64,000 nucleotides of DNA from Chrysomallon squamiferum (GCA_012295275.1 CM022673.1:21145413-21209412); one strand, 5' to 3'. Shown: positions 25,751 through 35,452, numbered from the stretch's first letter. Notes: generated by a model from the letters alone, not told the origin. A program made the numbers and translations.

Positions 25751-28148
25751 TCATACACTCTACATTTAAAACAAATAAAAATAAATATGCTGAACATTTT
25801 CTTAAGAACAGATTATTCCTTTGATCATTTGATTTTAGCTGCATACATTACAAAAGTATTTTGTGAATTTCAACTTGAACACCAGTGTAGTTACACCTGA
25901 CACAAGATCTCACTAAAAGCCACAATCATGATTAGAAAGATAACAATGAAGTGAGCAGGAAGAAAAAACTAAAAAAGTGTTTCTTTTTTCCTGCCACTTC
26001 AGAGTAGCACTCAGTGTCAGGTTTTTCACACAAAATAGCAAACTGTAACTTTAAAAATATAGATCACCTTTTTTCAGAGTAATACACAGTAGCCAACTTT
26101 TACAAAATACTGAATATAATCTTTAAAAATAAAGATTACTCTTTTCAGAATAATACACACTGGCAACTTTTTCACACAAAATACTAAATATAATTTCTAA
26201 AAATAGAGATCGGTGCTTTTGTTAATAATAAAAAAATTTAAAGTTTAAACAAAAATAATTAAAGATATTAATTGCATAAAGATCACACTATATTTAAATA
26301 CAAAAAAAAGTAATATTAATACATATATCTACATATATACATTTAGACATACATTATGTATATTAATATTTAAATGTTGGTGTATGTTCATATGTTATTC
26401 AGCTTAATGATTCAAACAAATTTGCCTGGGCATGCAAGGCTGAAGCCTAATTAGTCTGTTCAAGTCAAAGTTGGAACTTAAAGTTAATTCCACTCTAAAT
26501 AAAGTAAATTAGTTGACATGTAGCTTACCAAGTACTTAAAGTTTAATTAACACCTCTGATCATTAAAAGCATAGGCAAGCTGACAACATCTGTGTATTTT
26601 AATACAGTTAAGTAGAAGATTAAATGCTTGCTTTAAGACATCTGTTGTGTGTATTACAATTATGTTAATGACTTTGGTAAATATTCTTAATCTGGTCTGT
26701 AAATTTTTAATTTGGACAAAAATGATATGAGTAAATGAATAAATAACACCTCAAAAGATAAAAATGGAAAATATGTGTGGAATTTTTTCTTATAGAAAAT
26801 AAATCAATACTTTACTATTACTATAAGATTTGTATAACAACAATGAAACAGAAGAATCATTCTTCAAAAATTCAACTAGCTGTAGAGGGTCTTTTATTTG
26901 TACATTTTCAAATCACACTATAACAAGATATAGGTACTACAAGAACCAGATATAGCTTAGCAGTTTCTCTCAGCAGAACTGATACTGTCATCTCTTACCT
27001 CAGGCAGTGTGTCTATGTGAATATATTATATAGCTAATAAAAATCTAAAATCATAAAAGCAGTAACCCATTTCTTGTCATAACAATCGACATTTAGATAC
27101 TAACAAATCTTGTAGCTGTTCATAATAATATAATGTTGTTATTACTGGGTTGTATAAAATAAAAACCGATGTAACAGCTTAAAAATTGACTTAACAATGA
27201 GGTGTCACTCCTAGATATCCACAAATAGTACTTTCATTTTTATCTGATAATTTCAGTTATTATTTTGCCTTTGACATTTTATATTAGTGAGTCATGTAAA
27301 CTTTGTTTTTTTTATTTATTTTCTTTACTATAAATATATGTTTTACTACAACTGAACTGTGACATACTTCATGCTTCTTACGCAGTACACAATAAACTAA
27401 CATTCCTATCAAATGAAGCAATGCAGTTAATATATGCATAAAGCAACTAGTATGTGAGAGCAATGTTCAGATCATTGTGTCTCACAGTGAGACACCTGAT
27501 ATTTGACAATAGATACTGTATTCGGTTACTTGTACCAATTTAAACAGCTGAATTTTACACAATGACCCACACAAAAATGTGTATTATACTAAAATTATCA
27601 AATAGTAAATACTTCTTTTTAAACACTACACTCACTAAATGGTTCAATAATAAATGTTAATTAAACTATGGCTAACAATATAATCTCTGTTTGATGATCA
27701 ATGGAATCAAAAACAATTAACTAATATCTTCCATTTTTTAATGCATGATTTTCTCTTACTATGTCACTAAATTTAAATGGATTATTCATATCAAATATTG
27801 AAATCAAGACAGAACTCTAATAAGGGAAAATTTTATATTTCAGCTAAAAACATAATTCTTATTTTTAAAATTATTTTATATGTAACTTTTGGTTGAATGA
27901 TGTCAGTATTTCTGTTTTAAATAATGTCATTACACACACACAAACACACACACAATATTATGAATATACTGATACTATTACTAGTATTAGTGTTATTACT
28001 TGAAGATGATAATAAATAGATCATATTACTTGATAAAAACATACCTGCCAATGTTGTTCTCAATGGTATAAGTAACGGATAGTGGATCAGTCTTAATGGT
28101 GCTGTTGGGTATATACTTTCCAACCTTCAGTCCATTCATACTCAACAT
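7733..28148 (-). CDS. STK17 (DRAK): STK17/DRAK-family serine/threonine kinase, 7 exons, 608 aa
   Basis: Seven exons join in phase: 28148-28045, 17370-17158, 11395-11257, 10788-10662, 10234-10186, 9230-9051 and 8747-7733 (1827 nt). The kinase domain spans about residues 27-285. Visible motifs are the glycine loop GRGKFAVV (34-41), ATP lysine in AAKF (Lys56), alpha-C glutamate around 70-74, catalytic HLDLKPQN (148-155, typical of DRAK), DLG (171-173) where DFG is usual, GTPDYVAPE (189-197) and the HEWL that closes the domain (282-285). The region after the ATP lysine (KKRRKG) also fits the DAPK/DRAK group. A Ser/Asn/Asp-rich tail of about 320 residues follows. Human STK17A/B have about 414/372 residues and Drosophila Drak is longer. 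DRAKs act in apoptosis and myosin-light-chain phosphorylation; that role here is inferred from family. The start ATG lies 26 codons before the kinase fold, with no splice site between. Confidence 0.93.
9051..9230 (-). CDS. STK17 (DRAK): DRAK kinase exon 6 (C-lobe)
   Basis: 180 nt encoding [10 protein letters not shown] through RLLVKDP (residues 212-270) plus two bases of Arg271. [16 protein letters not shown] is a clear DRAK/DAPK C-lobe signature. The acceptor is TTTACAG and the donor GTTTGT. Confidence 0.95.
10040..10132. repeat. (GATAAT/GATAAG)n hexamer followed by (AAAAT)n
   Basis: About eight hexamer units, alternating between GATAAT and GATAAG, then about five AAAAT units. The repeat lies 54 bases downstream of micro-exon 5 in the transcript direction. 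It reads as (CTTATC)n on the transcript strand and is not a telomeric repeat. Confidence 0.85.
10186..10234 (-). CDS. STK17 (DRAK): DRAK kinase exon 5 (APE motif)
   Basis: A 49-nt micro-exon encoding [16 protein letters not shown] plus two bases of Trp211. The acceptor is TTTCAG and the donor GTGAGT. Both flanking phases match. It is too short to show up by ORF length alone. Confidence 0.93.
10662..10788 (-). CDS. STK17 (DRAK): DRAK kinase exon 4 (DLG motif, activation segment)
   Basis: 127 nt encoding PQNILLTEP through GTPDYV plus the first base of Ala195. The metal-binding triplet is GAT CTG GGT (Asp-Leu-Gly, 171-173) rather than Asp-Phe-Gly. The acceptor is CTTTAG and the donor GTAGGA. 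A plus-strand reading frame over this exon is a shadow. Confidence 0.95.
11257..11395 (-). CDS. STK17 (DRAK): DRAK kinase exon 3 (catalytic loop)
   Basis: 139 nt, finishing Tyr106 and encoding [10 protein letters not shown] through NIVHLDLK (residue 152). It contains the catalytic Asp150 and Lys152. The acceptor is TTTCAG and the donor GTTTGT; it ends in phase 0. Confidence 0.95.
11819..12022 (-). pseudogene. Possible decayed retrotransposon gag fragment
   Basis: A minus-strand open stretch of 67 codons in a patch less AT-rich than its intron. The peptide contains SWFGSFKFW and [18 protein letters not shown], which resembles the W-F ... NPP-A-x-K-x-x-x-L pattern common in gag proteins of invertebrate LTR retrotransposons. 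The spacing is only approximately right. It stops at a TGA and continues open after it. No protease or reverse transcriptase follows. It could also be chance. Confidence 0.3.
13052..13419. repeat. 56-bp minisatellite, about 6.5 copies, dimeric higher-order pattern
   Basis: The marker CAGSAATTAAAGGGTTA starts at 13058, 13114, 13170, 13226, 13282, 13338 and 13394, exactly every 56 bases with no indels. Copies 3 to 6 alternate between two variants: TATGAGCTATTCGTATAC (3 and 5) and TACGAGCTATTTATATAC (4 and 6), so the most recent amplification unit was a 112-bp dimer. The array lies in intron 2 of the kinase gene. Confidence 0.95.
13959..13991. repeat. (TG)n microsatellite
   Basis: About 16 perfect TG units in DRAK intron 2. 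Confidence 0.9.
14750..14799. repeat. Perfect 15-bp inverted repeat with 20-base loop
   Basis: AATGGGTTCTTCAAA at 14750-14764 is the exact reverse complement of TTTGAAGAACCCATT at 14785-14799. The stem is short for a microRNA precursor. It may be the terminal inverted repeats of a tiny foldback element. Confidence 0.75.
17158..17370 (-). CDS. STK17 (DRAK): DRAK kinase exon 2 (glycine loop to hinge)
   Basis: 213 nt, residues 35-105 plus two bases of Tyr106. It carries GKFAVVKKC, the ATP-binding Lys56, the alpha-C helix (REEILREV) and the hinge ELILVTEY. The acceptor is TTTCCAG and the donor GTAAGT. Overlapping reading frames on both strands here are shadows. Confidence 0.95.
17485..17585. repeat. 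50-bp tandem duplication
   Basis: Two diverged copies share TATTGTGCAATTAAA (near 17496 and 17546) and the segment reading CTTA(A/T)CAGAC(C/A)TTG. The period is 50 bases, about 115 bases from the acceptor of kinase exon 2. Confidence 0.7.
17757..17792. repeat. (GT)n microsatellite
   Basis: About 18 GT units in DRAK intron 1. Confidence 0.9.
21404..21545. repeat. Compound GT/ATGTGC microsatellite
   Basis: Imperfect purine-pyrimidine alternation (TGTGTGTA, GTGCATGTGTA) over about 140 bases, a candidate for Z-DNA. It generates apparent reading frames on both strands that are artefacts. Confidence 0.85.
25995..26215. repeat. 71-75-bp tandem repeat, about 3 copies
   Basis: The marker CAGARTARYACWCA begins at 26000, 26075 and 26146, and each copy continues into a TTTTTCACACAAAATA-like and a CTTTAAAAATAKAGAT-like segment. 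The copies are diverged. Confidence 0.75.
28045..28148 (-). CDS. STK17 (DRAK): DRAK kinase exon 1 (start codon, N-terminus)
   Basis: It encodes residues 1-34 plus two bases of Arg35, beginning MLSMNGLK and ending IENNIG. The donor is CAG|GTATG. The split Arg codon is completed by exon 2 to give the glycine loop. A second in-frame ATG lies three codons downstream (28139), so initiation could be at either. The upstream side is non-coding and holds promoter-like motifs. Confidence 0.85.
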
Positions 28149-28620
28149 TTTCTGAACAGCTAATTCATACCCTCAATCAGTCAATGGCAAACAAATCGAA
28201 ATGAACACAAAATTATCTTTCCTTGTGACAAACTGGAACAGCTGTTTTACCACCATTTGTAATCCAAGTAACCAAACAGACGATGCCGATCTAACTTTAA
28301 ATAAAGTCAGTCTGGCGTAACATTCATGCTCCTTTAGGGACTAATCAATGGAATCCATGTCATTGAAGGGAAGGTAACGAAGTGCACAATCGTGCGACAC
28401 ACTGATGAAAGTTTCCACACTCTTAGTATTAACAGATTATTATAATTCCTCTAGCTGCGCTTGTTTCTGCAAGCTGATATGCACATTTAATATACGAGGG
28501 AATATTTAACTTCCCTACGCATATCTAACCAGTCTAGCTTTTATCATTGCAGCTCTACTTTGTCTTTCGGGCACTGAAATCTGATATAACTTCCGTTTTG
28601 AGGATTTCAAAACGAGGTAG
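28149..28620 (-). promoter_or_regulatory. Putative DRAK promoter / 5' UTR region
   Basis: The region directly upstream of the kinase start is less AT-rich than the intron. A minus-strand CGGAAGT (ETS-type core) lies at 28589-28595, next to a small inverted repeat (CGTTTTGA ... TTTCAAAACG). No TATA box placed at a clear start site was found. The assignment rests on position and motifs only. Confidence 0.4.
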
Positions 28621-28863
28621 CATTTGGTTTATTTAAAAGTGGAGTTATTTGTTGTCCGAAAAAAGGCTTTATGTTTGTTTTAGTTGGGATTATCACTGTT
28701 TCTATTTTTTTAATTCTATTAATAATTATTTTTTTCTTCAGTTTGTTGTTGTTGTTCATTTGTATTAAGTTAAATTAAAATGACTGAACTAGAGATTGGC
28801 TATATAATCAGCTATATTAAAACAATCATGTTTCCACCTGATTAGTTATTAATTTTACCTATA

Positions 28864-29453
28864 CTGTGGCACCTGTTTTTAACAGCCCCCAAGATGAGCG
28901 GCCACCTAAGACGTACGGACACTTTTCCGAGTCCCGATTATTTTTCAGTGAACAGATCCCTTAGATCAGCGGACAGCATTTATTAGTAGTATTATTTATT
29001 ATTATTTATTATTATTATTATTTATTAGTATTCCTCTGCTAAAGCGAACAGTCATAATAATTAGGATTTCTTTTCTCCCAAATAAATAATTTTTATTTAT
29101 GTACGGCAGCTTTATACGATATTTTTAAAGACGGCTTCGCCCATTTCCTGTACTGGTCAGTGTTTTTGTCGAGTGATGTGAGCCCACAACTGCAATCTCC
29201 AAACGCTTGCCGGCCAAACCTTGCGAATTCACCCATTTTCATACATAATTTTTATAATTTAGTCATTCAACATCATTACATGCATAGCGGACTTTAGATG
29301 TCGAAAAGATATGTTTATGGATATTGGTATGAGGGAGGTGAATAAAGATTGTAAATAAGTGAGAAAAAAAAAACTATCTGATGAGTGGACACCTTTGACG
29401 GAGGGAAACTTTTGCTGGGCCTCAAAGGTGGTCGCACAATACACGTACCACTG
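28864..29453. mobile_element. Putative non-autonomous TA-target DNA transposon (MITE-like)
   Basis: The left end CTGTGGCACCTGT and the reverse complement of the right end, CAGTGGTACGTGT, are imperfect terminal inverted repeats (17 of the first 27 positions match). Each is flanked by TA, the target duplication of Tc1/mariner/pogo-type elements. Subterminal motifs of the form AGYGGMCACCTTT recur inside (near 28898, 28918, 28970 and 29385). The element is about 590 bp with no transposase reading frame. An internal ATT run is present at about 28990-29025. Family assignment is inferred from the ends. Confidence 0.55.
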
Positions 29454-31479
29454 TACTTTGTTGTAATGTACCTCGTTGTGGATAACAAATATTAATAAAT
29501 TTTTGTTACTGATGTTCGTTTAATCCTTCTCTTTCATTCTCTTTTTCTCTTTGAATGTAAAAGGACGTATGTGTGTATGTATATAGGCCTATATACAAAA
29601 GCAAAAATACAAGTGTCACGATTCAACAATGGGCGAATTTCCAAACTCAAATTTTTTAGCTAATTTGCTACGTTTTAAAGCAGAATGAGACGTAACTGAA
29701 GATCCGAAAATAAAGGGTAACACTAACACGTTAGTAGCAGAGTAATAGGTAAAAATAAGAACTGAATAATAGAAGAAAAATCAGAAAGAACGAAAACGGT
29801 CGATTACGCAGAATAGATTATTTAAATGGAACATTTAGACCTATCTTCTTTCACATTTTGTCTTGTATTTTACAAATAACCCCATATGTATTGTTTAATA
29901 GCCATTTATGTGAAGCAGTAGCGTCCGATTCATGAAAAATACCCCCCATTAGGAACGATAACTCTATATAGTCGTCTGCAGTAGTAAACTACAATATAAT
30001 TGAAAAATTACATATTCACCAACCACAACTCTTAGGAATGATCTTATGTTTATCTCTGTCAGTTGAAACAGGTCTAAAACATAATAAGTTCTTCACAAAA
30101 AAAAAAAAAAACAACACTTTCTTGCAAATTTGAGAACGATATCTCTTGAAATAAGATTTTGGTGACTAAAGGTTGACTTTTAAAAAAAATAAAAAATAAA
30201 AAATTCAAAATACGATACAGTGAAAATGGATTTTTGTTAACTTCAAAATGCGATGTGTTTTACCCTATTATAGATATCTTGAAAAATAGTTTTGTTTTTA
30301 CATTTGAGACTGGCTTTCTTTTAACTGATATAGAATAAATTACTTTTTCATGTTAAGTACAACTGCTTATCCTTTAAACGTATTTTGTAATACCTGCAAA
30401 TTATTTATAATTATATAACACAGACTGAGTAAACTTTAGTTATTTTATTTTTATTTTTATTTTTTTATTATTATTTGTTTGTTTAATTATTTAGTTATTT
30501 TTAGTTTCTTTTTCAAAAATATTTTCATGCATTGTAATAATTTAAGTTTAGGATTTATTATCTGAGATAAAATGTAATTTAAAATAATGAACAAATTTTA
30601 AATTATTGTTATTTTCTCTGTTAATATTTTAAAATATACATACATACATACAAACATAGCAAAAAAATAAAATATAGATAGATAGATACACAGGGATTTT
30701 TGTTGTTGCTTCTGCAAGTAAAGCCGTCATATTAAATTACTACGAATAATACTGGTGTTAATAATAATATTAATTTTGTAGTCATTCCCCATTTTTCCCA
30801 GAACTGCATTTTGCTGATTTTCTGAAACTTCTAGACAAAGAGAGAATTTATATTTTTACTTTAATGTCAATATCAATTTACAATATAAATACCCAGTTAT
30901 CCCTTAAGCTCATTAAAACACACCCACACACACACGTTTTCCGAAATACTTATGATTTATTCATATAAAAACAAAAACAGAAACATAAAATTGAATAACA
31001 TATCAAATAACAAGATTATGTTACAGGTGTAAATGGTATAGTGTGTTACCTTCTTTGTTGTCAATTCTCCGCTGGTGCTGTTTTGGATTGCAGTTTTGAC
31101 TAAGTTACGTTTTAATTACACTTTCATTAGAAACAAAACACTGAATATTTAACGCATACTCAATGAAAACAGTATAAATTACTATTATAACAAACAGATG
31201 TGTAGATTATCTAGAAACGCTAGCTTTCAATGTGCTAAGCAAACAATGGACGGAAGTTATTTCTTTCGTGAACATTATTTTTATTTCAAATAAACACGTC
31301 AAGCTTCTCTGTTGAATTTGCGCTTCGTTTCAGTATTACGGTAATCAGTTTTAATAATAAATAAATAAATAAATAAATAAAAACATTTTTTAAAAATAAA
31401 AATAAAAACTAGCACTTCTATATTTATAAAAGCAGTATTCAGAACCATGCAGTAAGGAAAACAGTTTCATAGTGGAAAA
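29454..31479. other. Intergenic region between DRAK and the lectin gene
   Basis: The two genes are divergent (minus, then plus). Short A/T runs and an AATA run (31356-31382) are visible. No exon is recognised. Its right end must contain the lectin promoter and 5' UTR, but no unambiguous core element is seen. Confidence 0.7.
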
Positions 31480-31519
31480 ATGTATCCAACTCTTTTTATT
31501 TTCGCGTTTGTTATCAAAG
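31480..31519 (+). CDS. Lectin exon 1 (signal peptide)
   Basis: 40 nt encoding 13 residues plus one base of Glu14. The start context is AAAAATGT. The donor is AAAG|GTAAGA. Very short, but its phase and the hydrophobic peptide fit a secreted protein. Confidence 0.75.
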
Positions 31520-32026
31520 GTAAGAACATTATATTCTATATCAAAATATTTTCAGAAACTCTCTCTCTCTCTCTCCGTCGTACATACACAAGCTATTTAT
31601 TGATAAAACAGAAGCTCTAGATATGAAGGGAATAGTGACGAGAAAAATTTATAAAGACTATTCTTATTTAATTTTCTTGTTTAATTCTAAGAATACGGAT
31701 CAGAAGGCAATCTCGCTTTGCGCAAATCAACACGCCAGTCTTCAACGACATGGGATGGTTACAGTTACAGAGCTGTGGACGGCCGAACAAATGGAACATA
31801 TGATTCAAAAAGTTGTATGCATACAGATAATGCGTTTCACGAATGGTGGGAGGTAGACCTTTTCGGATTCAACCAGATAGATTCTGTGATAATTTACAAC
31901 AGAATCGACTCTTGTTGCAGTGAGTATCTAAAATATTTACAAAATAATTTAATTATTTCTAATTGTGAATTATAAAAGTAATATAAATCAATTATACTGT
32001 CTTAACCCGTTTGATGCATAATAAAA

Positions 32027-32062
<36 letters not shown>

Positions 32063-32879
32063 TGTGTTTTTGGTTGTTTTTTTTTATTGTTTAGGCAAAG
32101 TACTACAAAATATCACGATTGAAGTGTTTCTAAATGATCGACTCCAGTACGAACAGGAGAAACCTGTTTTGTGCGGAAAATATCCAGGCATTTTGCCTAC
32201 CATGTTAATCGTCAAATGTGCCCCTGGTGTACGTGGAAGGTTTGTTAGGATAACTAAATTCAGTGCTAATTTAGTACTTTCCATGTGTGAAGTTCAGGTA
32301 CGTGGAAACGCTGCCGTCAAAACAGGTAAGAAACATTTTAAGTAACACAAACATTTTATTTTATTACAGTTCATGATACGAAGAATCACAACTAACAAAA
32401 AATAATTAATTAATTAATAATATAAAAAAATACTCTACAAGATCTACCAGATAAATATGTTGTATTTGTTTTTTTGTTGGGGAAAATTTCAAGAGAGAAA
32501 ATAATTTGAATGTTTTAACAGTGACAAGTATAACGGTGAGATTAGAAATATGTTGGGTTTCTTTTCTTTTTTTTCTTTTTTTTTGTGGAAACTGGTTATT
32601 TTCTATCCAAAAAGTTTGTTAAACAGTACTTTTCGTTTTCCAGGAGCATTATTTCAACCACAGTCGGACATAAGCTGGACTTCATCGTATGTTCTCGACA
32701 GCTCTTCTCTACAACAGTGTAGAGAGAATTGTTTCGTTAACACTTCGTGCTTTGCCTTTGAGTACAACATTCAGACCAAGGACTGCGACTTGATCGACTC
32801 TGGTAACCACAGCGACAGAGGAAAACCCTGGGTGTATTTCATAATTAAAAAACTGATCAGTTCGACAGGATGTAATTAG
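31480..32879 (+). CDS. Secreted fucolectin (F5/8C-like) - PAN/apple domain lectin, 4 exons, 244 aa
   Basis: Exons 31480-31519, 31692-31919, 32095-32325 and 32644-32879 join in phase (735 nt). A short hydrophobic signal peptide (MYPTLFIFAFVI) is followed by a fucolectin/tachylectin-4-type domain (about 17-160): RKSTRQSST, AVDGRTNG (41-48), EWWEVDL (64-70), INR-type strand (YNR, 82-84), the adjacent cysteine pair Cys88-Cys89, GRFVRI (137-142) and the final strand MCEVQV (153-158). A PAN/apple-like domain (168-236) has Cys192, 196, 202 and 214. This architecture suits an extracellular glycan-binding protein, perhaps in innate recognition; that role is inferred. His57 and Arg84 of the fucose-binding triad are present, but the third arginine is not in place. 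All introns are of the same type (phase 1), which favours domain shuffling. Confidence 0.9.
31692..31919 (+). CDS. Lectin exon 2 (first half of fucolectin domain)
   Basis: 228 nt, residues 14-89 plus one base of Ser90. It contains AVDGRTNGTY, the conserved His57, EWWEVDL and YNRIDSCC. The acceptor is TTCTAAG and the donor GTGAGT. Confidence 0.93.
32028..32062. repeat. (ATT)n microsatellite in lectin intron 2
   Basis: About 11 ATT units ending 32 bases before the exon 3 acceptor. Length variation here could alter the distance to the branch point. Confidence 0.9.
32095..32325 (+). CDS. Lectin exon 3 (second half of fucolectin domain)
   Basis: 231 nt, residues 90-166 plus one base of Gly167. 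It contains LCGKYPG, IVKCAPG, GRFVRITKF and MCEVQV, the closing strands of the fold. The acceptor lies just after an ATT microsatellite (32028-32062) and a T-rich tract; the donor is GTAAGA. Confidence 0.93.
32644..32879 (+). CDS. Lectin exon 4 (PAN/apple domain, stop)
   Basis: 236 nt, residues 167-244 and TAG. Cysteine spacing C-x3-C-x5-C-x11-C with CFAFEYN and DCDLID resembles the PAN/apple fold. The acceptor is TTTTCCAG. Confidence 0.9.
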
Positions 32880-33027
32880 ACGAACATATTTTCTATATTA
32901 ATCATTTTACTTGTATGTACACGTTTCTACACTAAATGGTGGGTATTTATATTTTATTTTATTTTATCATCGAAGTATCATTTTTGAAAAATGTTCGATA
33001 AAGAATTTTATTTTATTTTTTTCTTTA

Positions 33028-33294
33028 GTCAGTCAGTTGGATCTTTGACCATCATCCAATATGGACTAGAGTAGAATATAGACTCAGAATAGAACAAATG
33101 GTCAGTGCGAGGATGTTAATGATTTGGATAATGCTTACATCCACAAACTGTTCAAGTCCAAAGGAGATAGCACGTTCCAGGCTATATCTTGGATTATGTA
33201 CACTAGAGAAAAATGGTATCGATTTCCTAATATTACTTCAAAACAAACAGTTCAAGTGTATGTGAAAAACAGCCGATGTAAATCGTACGATTAG
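33028..33294 (+). pseudogene. Broken or alternative coding block downstream of the lectin
   Basis: From 33088 to the TAG at 33292-33294 one frame encodes a protein-like stretch of 68 residues with CEDVNDLDNAYIHKLFKSK, AISWIMYT and KWYRFPNIT. Composition and hydrophobic pattern are far from random. Upstream, after the acceptor-like CTTTAG at about 33028, protein-like sequence (WIFDHHPIWTRVEYR) lies in a different frame, and stops precede the first block in its own frame. This suggests a frameshifted fossil, or an exon starting at the CAG at 33085-33087. I do not recognise the family. The lectin gene's own stop is 208 bases before this block. Confidence 0.4.
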
Positions 33295-33931
33295 TATGTT
33301 GCTGTATTTTTTGCTTCAATTTGTTAATACTTAAAAACTTATCGAACGATTTAAACAAAGGGTCTATAATTCGGTATCATTTTTGTTTTTTTAGAGTTAT
33401 TACCAAGGTTGGTGTATTTGTTAATTTGTAATCTCAAACAAATCTTTTTAAGCAAACAACTCAAAACGTCAAAATGAATTTGAGCACCGACGTCGGGTTT
33501 GTGTCTACACGTGTACACGTGTAGTCATTTATTAAAACAAAAAACAAAACACATGTAATATTTATTAACTGTATATAAAATAGAAATGTGGAGAAAAAGA
33601 AGTACACTTTATTTTGGCAGTTGTGATAAGCAGCGCAGACAATCCGTATGTCTATCTGTCACAGTAATTTCAGTTTGGTTTATTCTTGCGAACAACACTT
33701 GTGACATCACAAACCGCCTTCTGGAAAGTAGCACTTTAAACGTAAATCGCATATCAGTAATCTCGTCCTTTAGCCATGTCCCATATCAGTGTACACGTTT
33801 AGTGAAATCTGCAGAAAACAAAATATTTTAAAACTTAACTGTAAAATAATTAAATAACCAGTGAAAATCACAATTATTTATCTAATTATACAGCATTTAC
33901 AAATCTAAAGACTGTACATGTATATGTATGT

Positions 33932-34123
33932 ATCAATAACCTAATTTATGCTTGCATATCAGTTTCATCTTAGGATATATATATAGCTGAAGTGATATAA
34001 ATATATTACATAAAAGTTATGATTGCATATCGGTTTCATCTTGGGAACAATGTAGTCATTTTAGCTACGACTACACTGTTCCAAACATGAAACCGATATG
34101 TAAGCATAAATTAGGTTATTGAT
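33932..34123. repeat. Foldback / hairpin repeat with nested arms
   Basis: The outer left arm ATCAATAACCTAATTTATGC (33932 onward, about 37 bases) is the reverse complement of the right arm ending at 34123, with two mismatches. Inside, 34025-34057 pairs with 34069-34100 (3 mismatches in 32) around an 11-base loop. The segment GCATATCRGTTTCATCTT occurs twice in direct orientation (33954 and 34025) on the left side. The unit looks like a small foldback transposon whose left arm was partly duplicated. No clear target duplication is visible. Confidence 0.75.
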
Positions 34124-35446
34124 GTTAAAACAGGTGCATTACTGAGATAATACGTATTTATTTGTAAATTTGTCTATAGAGTTGTGAAATATAAAGTTTC
34201 AAACGATTAGCAAAGGTCGAATTAAATTAAAAATCAAGTTAGCAAACTAAAGTTAGGCAGTTTATAAACTTTGCATTTATCATGAAAAAAAAAAATGTTT
34301 TTTGTTATTTCCGACATTTCTCATTAACTAACATTCCAGCCCACCGTGTAGGAAATTTATGTAACTGCATTAATGGTGTCAATTTATTATCAGCCTCAAG
34401 TTATTTATCTCAAAACAAAAGCAACAACTGTATGTATCCACACTATTTAAAGCCTATGGCATCTTGATAACGTGACCCAGCAACTGTATTTGACCCTTTT
34501 GGAAGTATTAGCATAAGGACGCCGTTTCTCTATAATTAACTTTTGTTTTGTCTGCTTGCTCATCCGGGTATTTGCTCTGCTCTAGTCAAGGTCAACCACC
34601 AGCAGCTGCTGAACTTGGTTGTGGTTTCGTTAATTAATCAAAAGTTGTCATCCATAGCGGACGGCCGTCACCGTTTATTTCCACTGATCGTGGTTGTCCG
34701 ACACATTTTTAATTGATTTAATGAAAATTGTAAACAGTTTTATTTACATGGAAAAAAAAGAAGAAAAAAGTAATAATTAAATAAAACATTCAAATTTGCT
34801 ATATTCAACTTTATAATTTAAAAAAAAAAAAAAAAAAAAAAATGTTTTTAAACTTAGCTTTTCGCAGCCGAAATAACTAATCGAAGAAAACAAACAGCAT
34901 GGGCCAAATTTTGAACAAAAACTAAAATTAAGTTTGACATCACATTCACACTGACAATTTAGATAAAAAAAAAAATAAGCGTCTTAAGCACAGCTTATAA
35001 ATGAAATAACCTGTGATATATTTAACATCTAGCATGTCTGCTTGTATCTGGGGCTTAATATCTACTACGACAGTAAAGTTCAAATATTCAGCGTAGTTGT
35101 GGAAGAAGTTATATTTAGCAACCAGCAACATTATAAAGTAACAAAGGAAATAAAACCTGATTTTCATTTAACTATGCAAGTCTCCACTGTATGAATGTTT
35201 AACGTTTGTGTACTGACTGATGATTTTACTTTAAATAAATAGTCAGATAAAACATGATGAGATGCTATTCCTGCATTTAAATAAATAAACCAGCATTCAC
35301 CTATGAATAGCAAACATTTTGTTATGTAAAATAAATACGGGACGCTTTTGTTTATGCCCGACTCTTGCATTTAATTTAACCTAAGTATATTACGCACCCT
35401 TGGCACGGGAACATTTTATAAATTACAATTTTAATTTTCTCTATAA

Positions 35447-35452
35447 TTTATT
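35447..35452 (-). terminator. Candidate poly(A) signal of the NUPR1-like gene
   Basis: AATAAA on the minus strand, about 220 bases after the stop codon. It is the first canonical hexamer downstream in the transcript direction. Confidence 0.5.

Larger units (their letters stand above)
17371..28044. other. Intron 1 of the DRAK gene
   Basis: 10.7 kb of AT-rich DNA with no coding exon recognised on either strand. It holds a 50-bp tandem duplication next to exon 2 (about 17485-17585), GT tracts at 17757-17792 and 21404-21545, an AAT run at 18451-18471, a CT/AT tract at 25720-25750, and the 71-75-bp tandem repeat at about 25995-26215. First introns of this size often hold enhancers, but none can be called here. 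Confidence 0.8.

Noticed and set aside
34021-34101. MicroRNA precursor
   Set aside because: The 32-bp inner stem could resemble a pre-miRNA, but it is part of a larger nested inverted repeat and has no recognised seed, so a foldback element is more likely.
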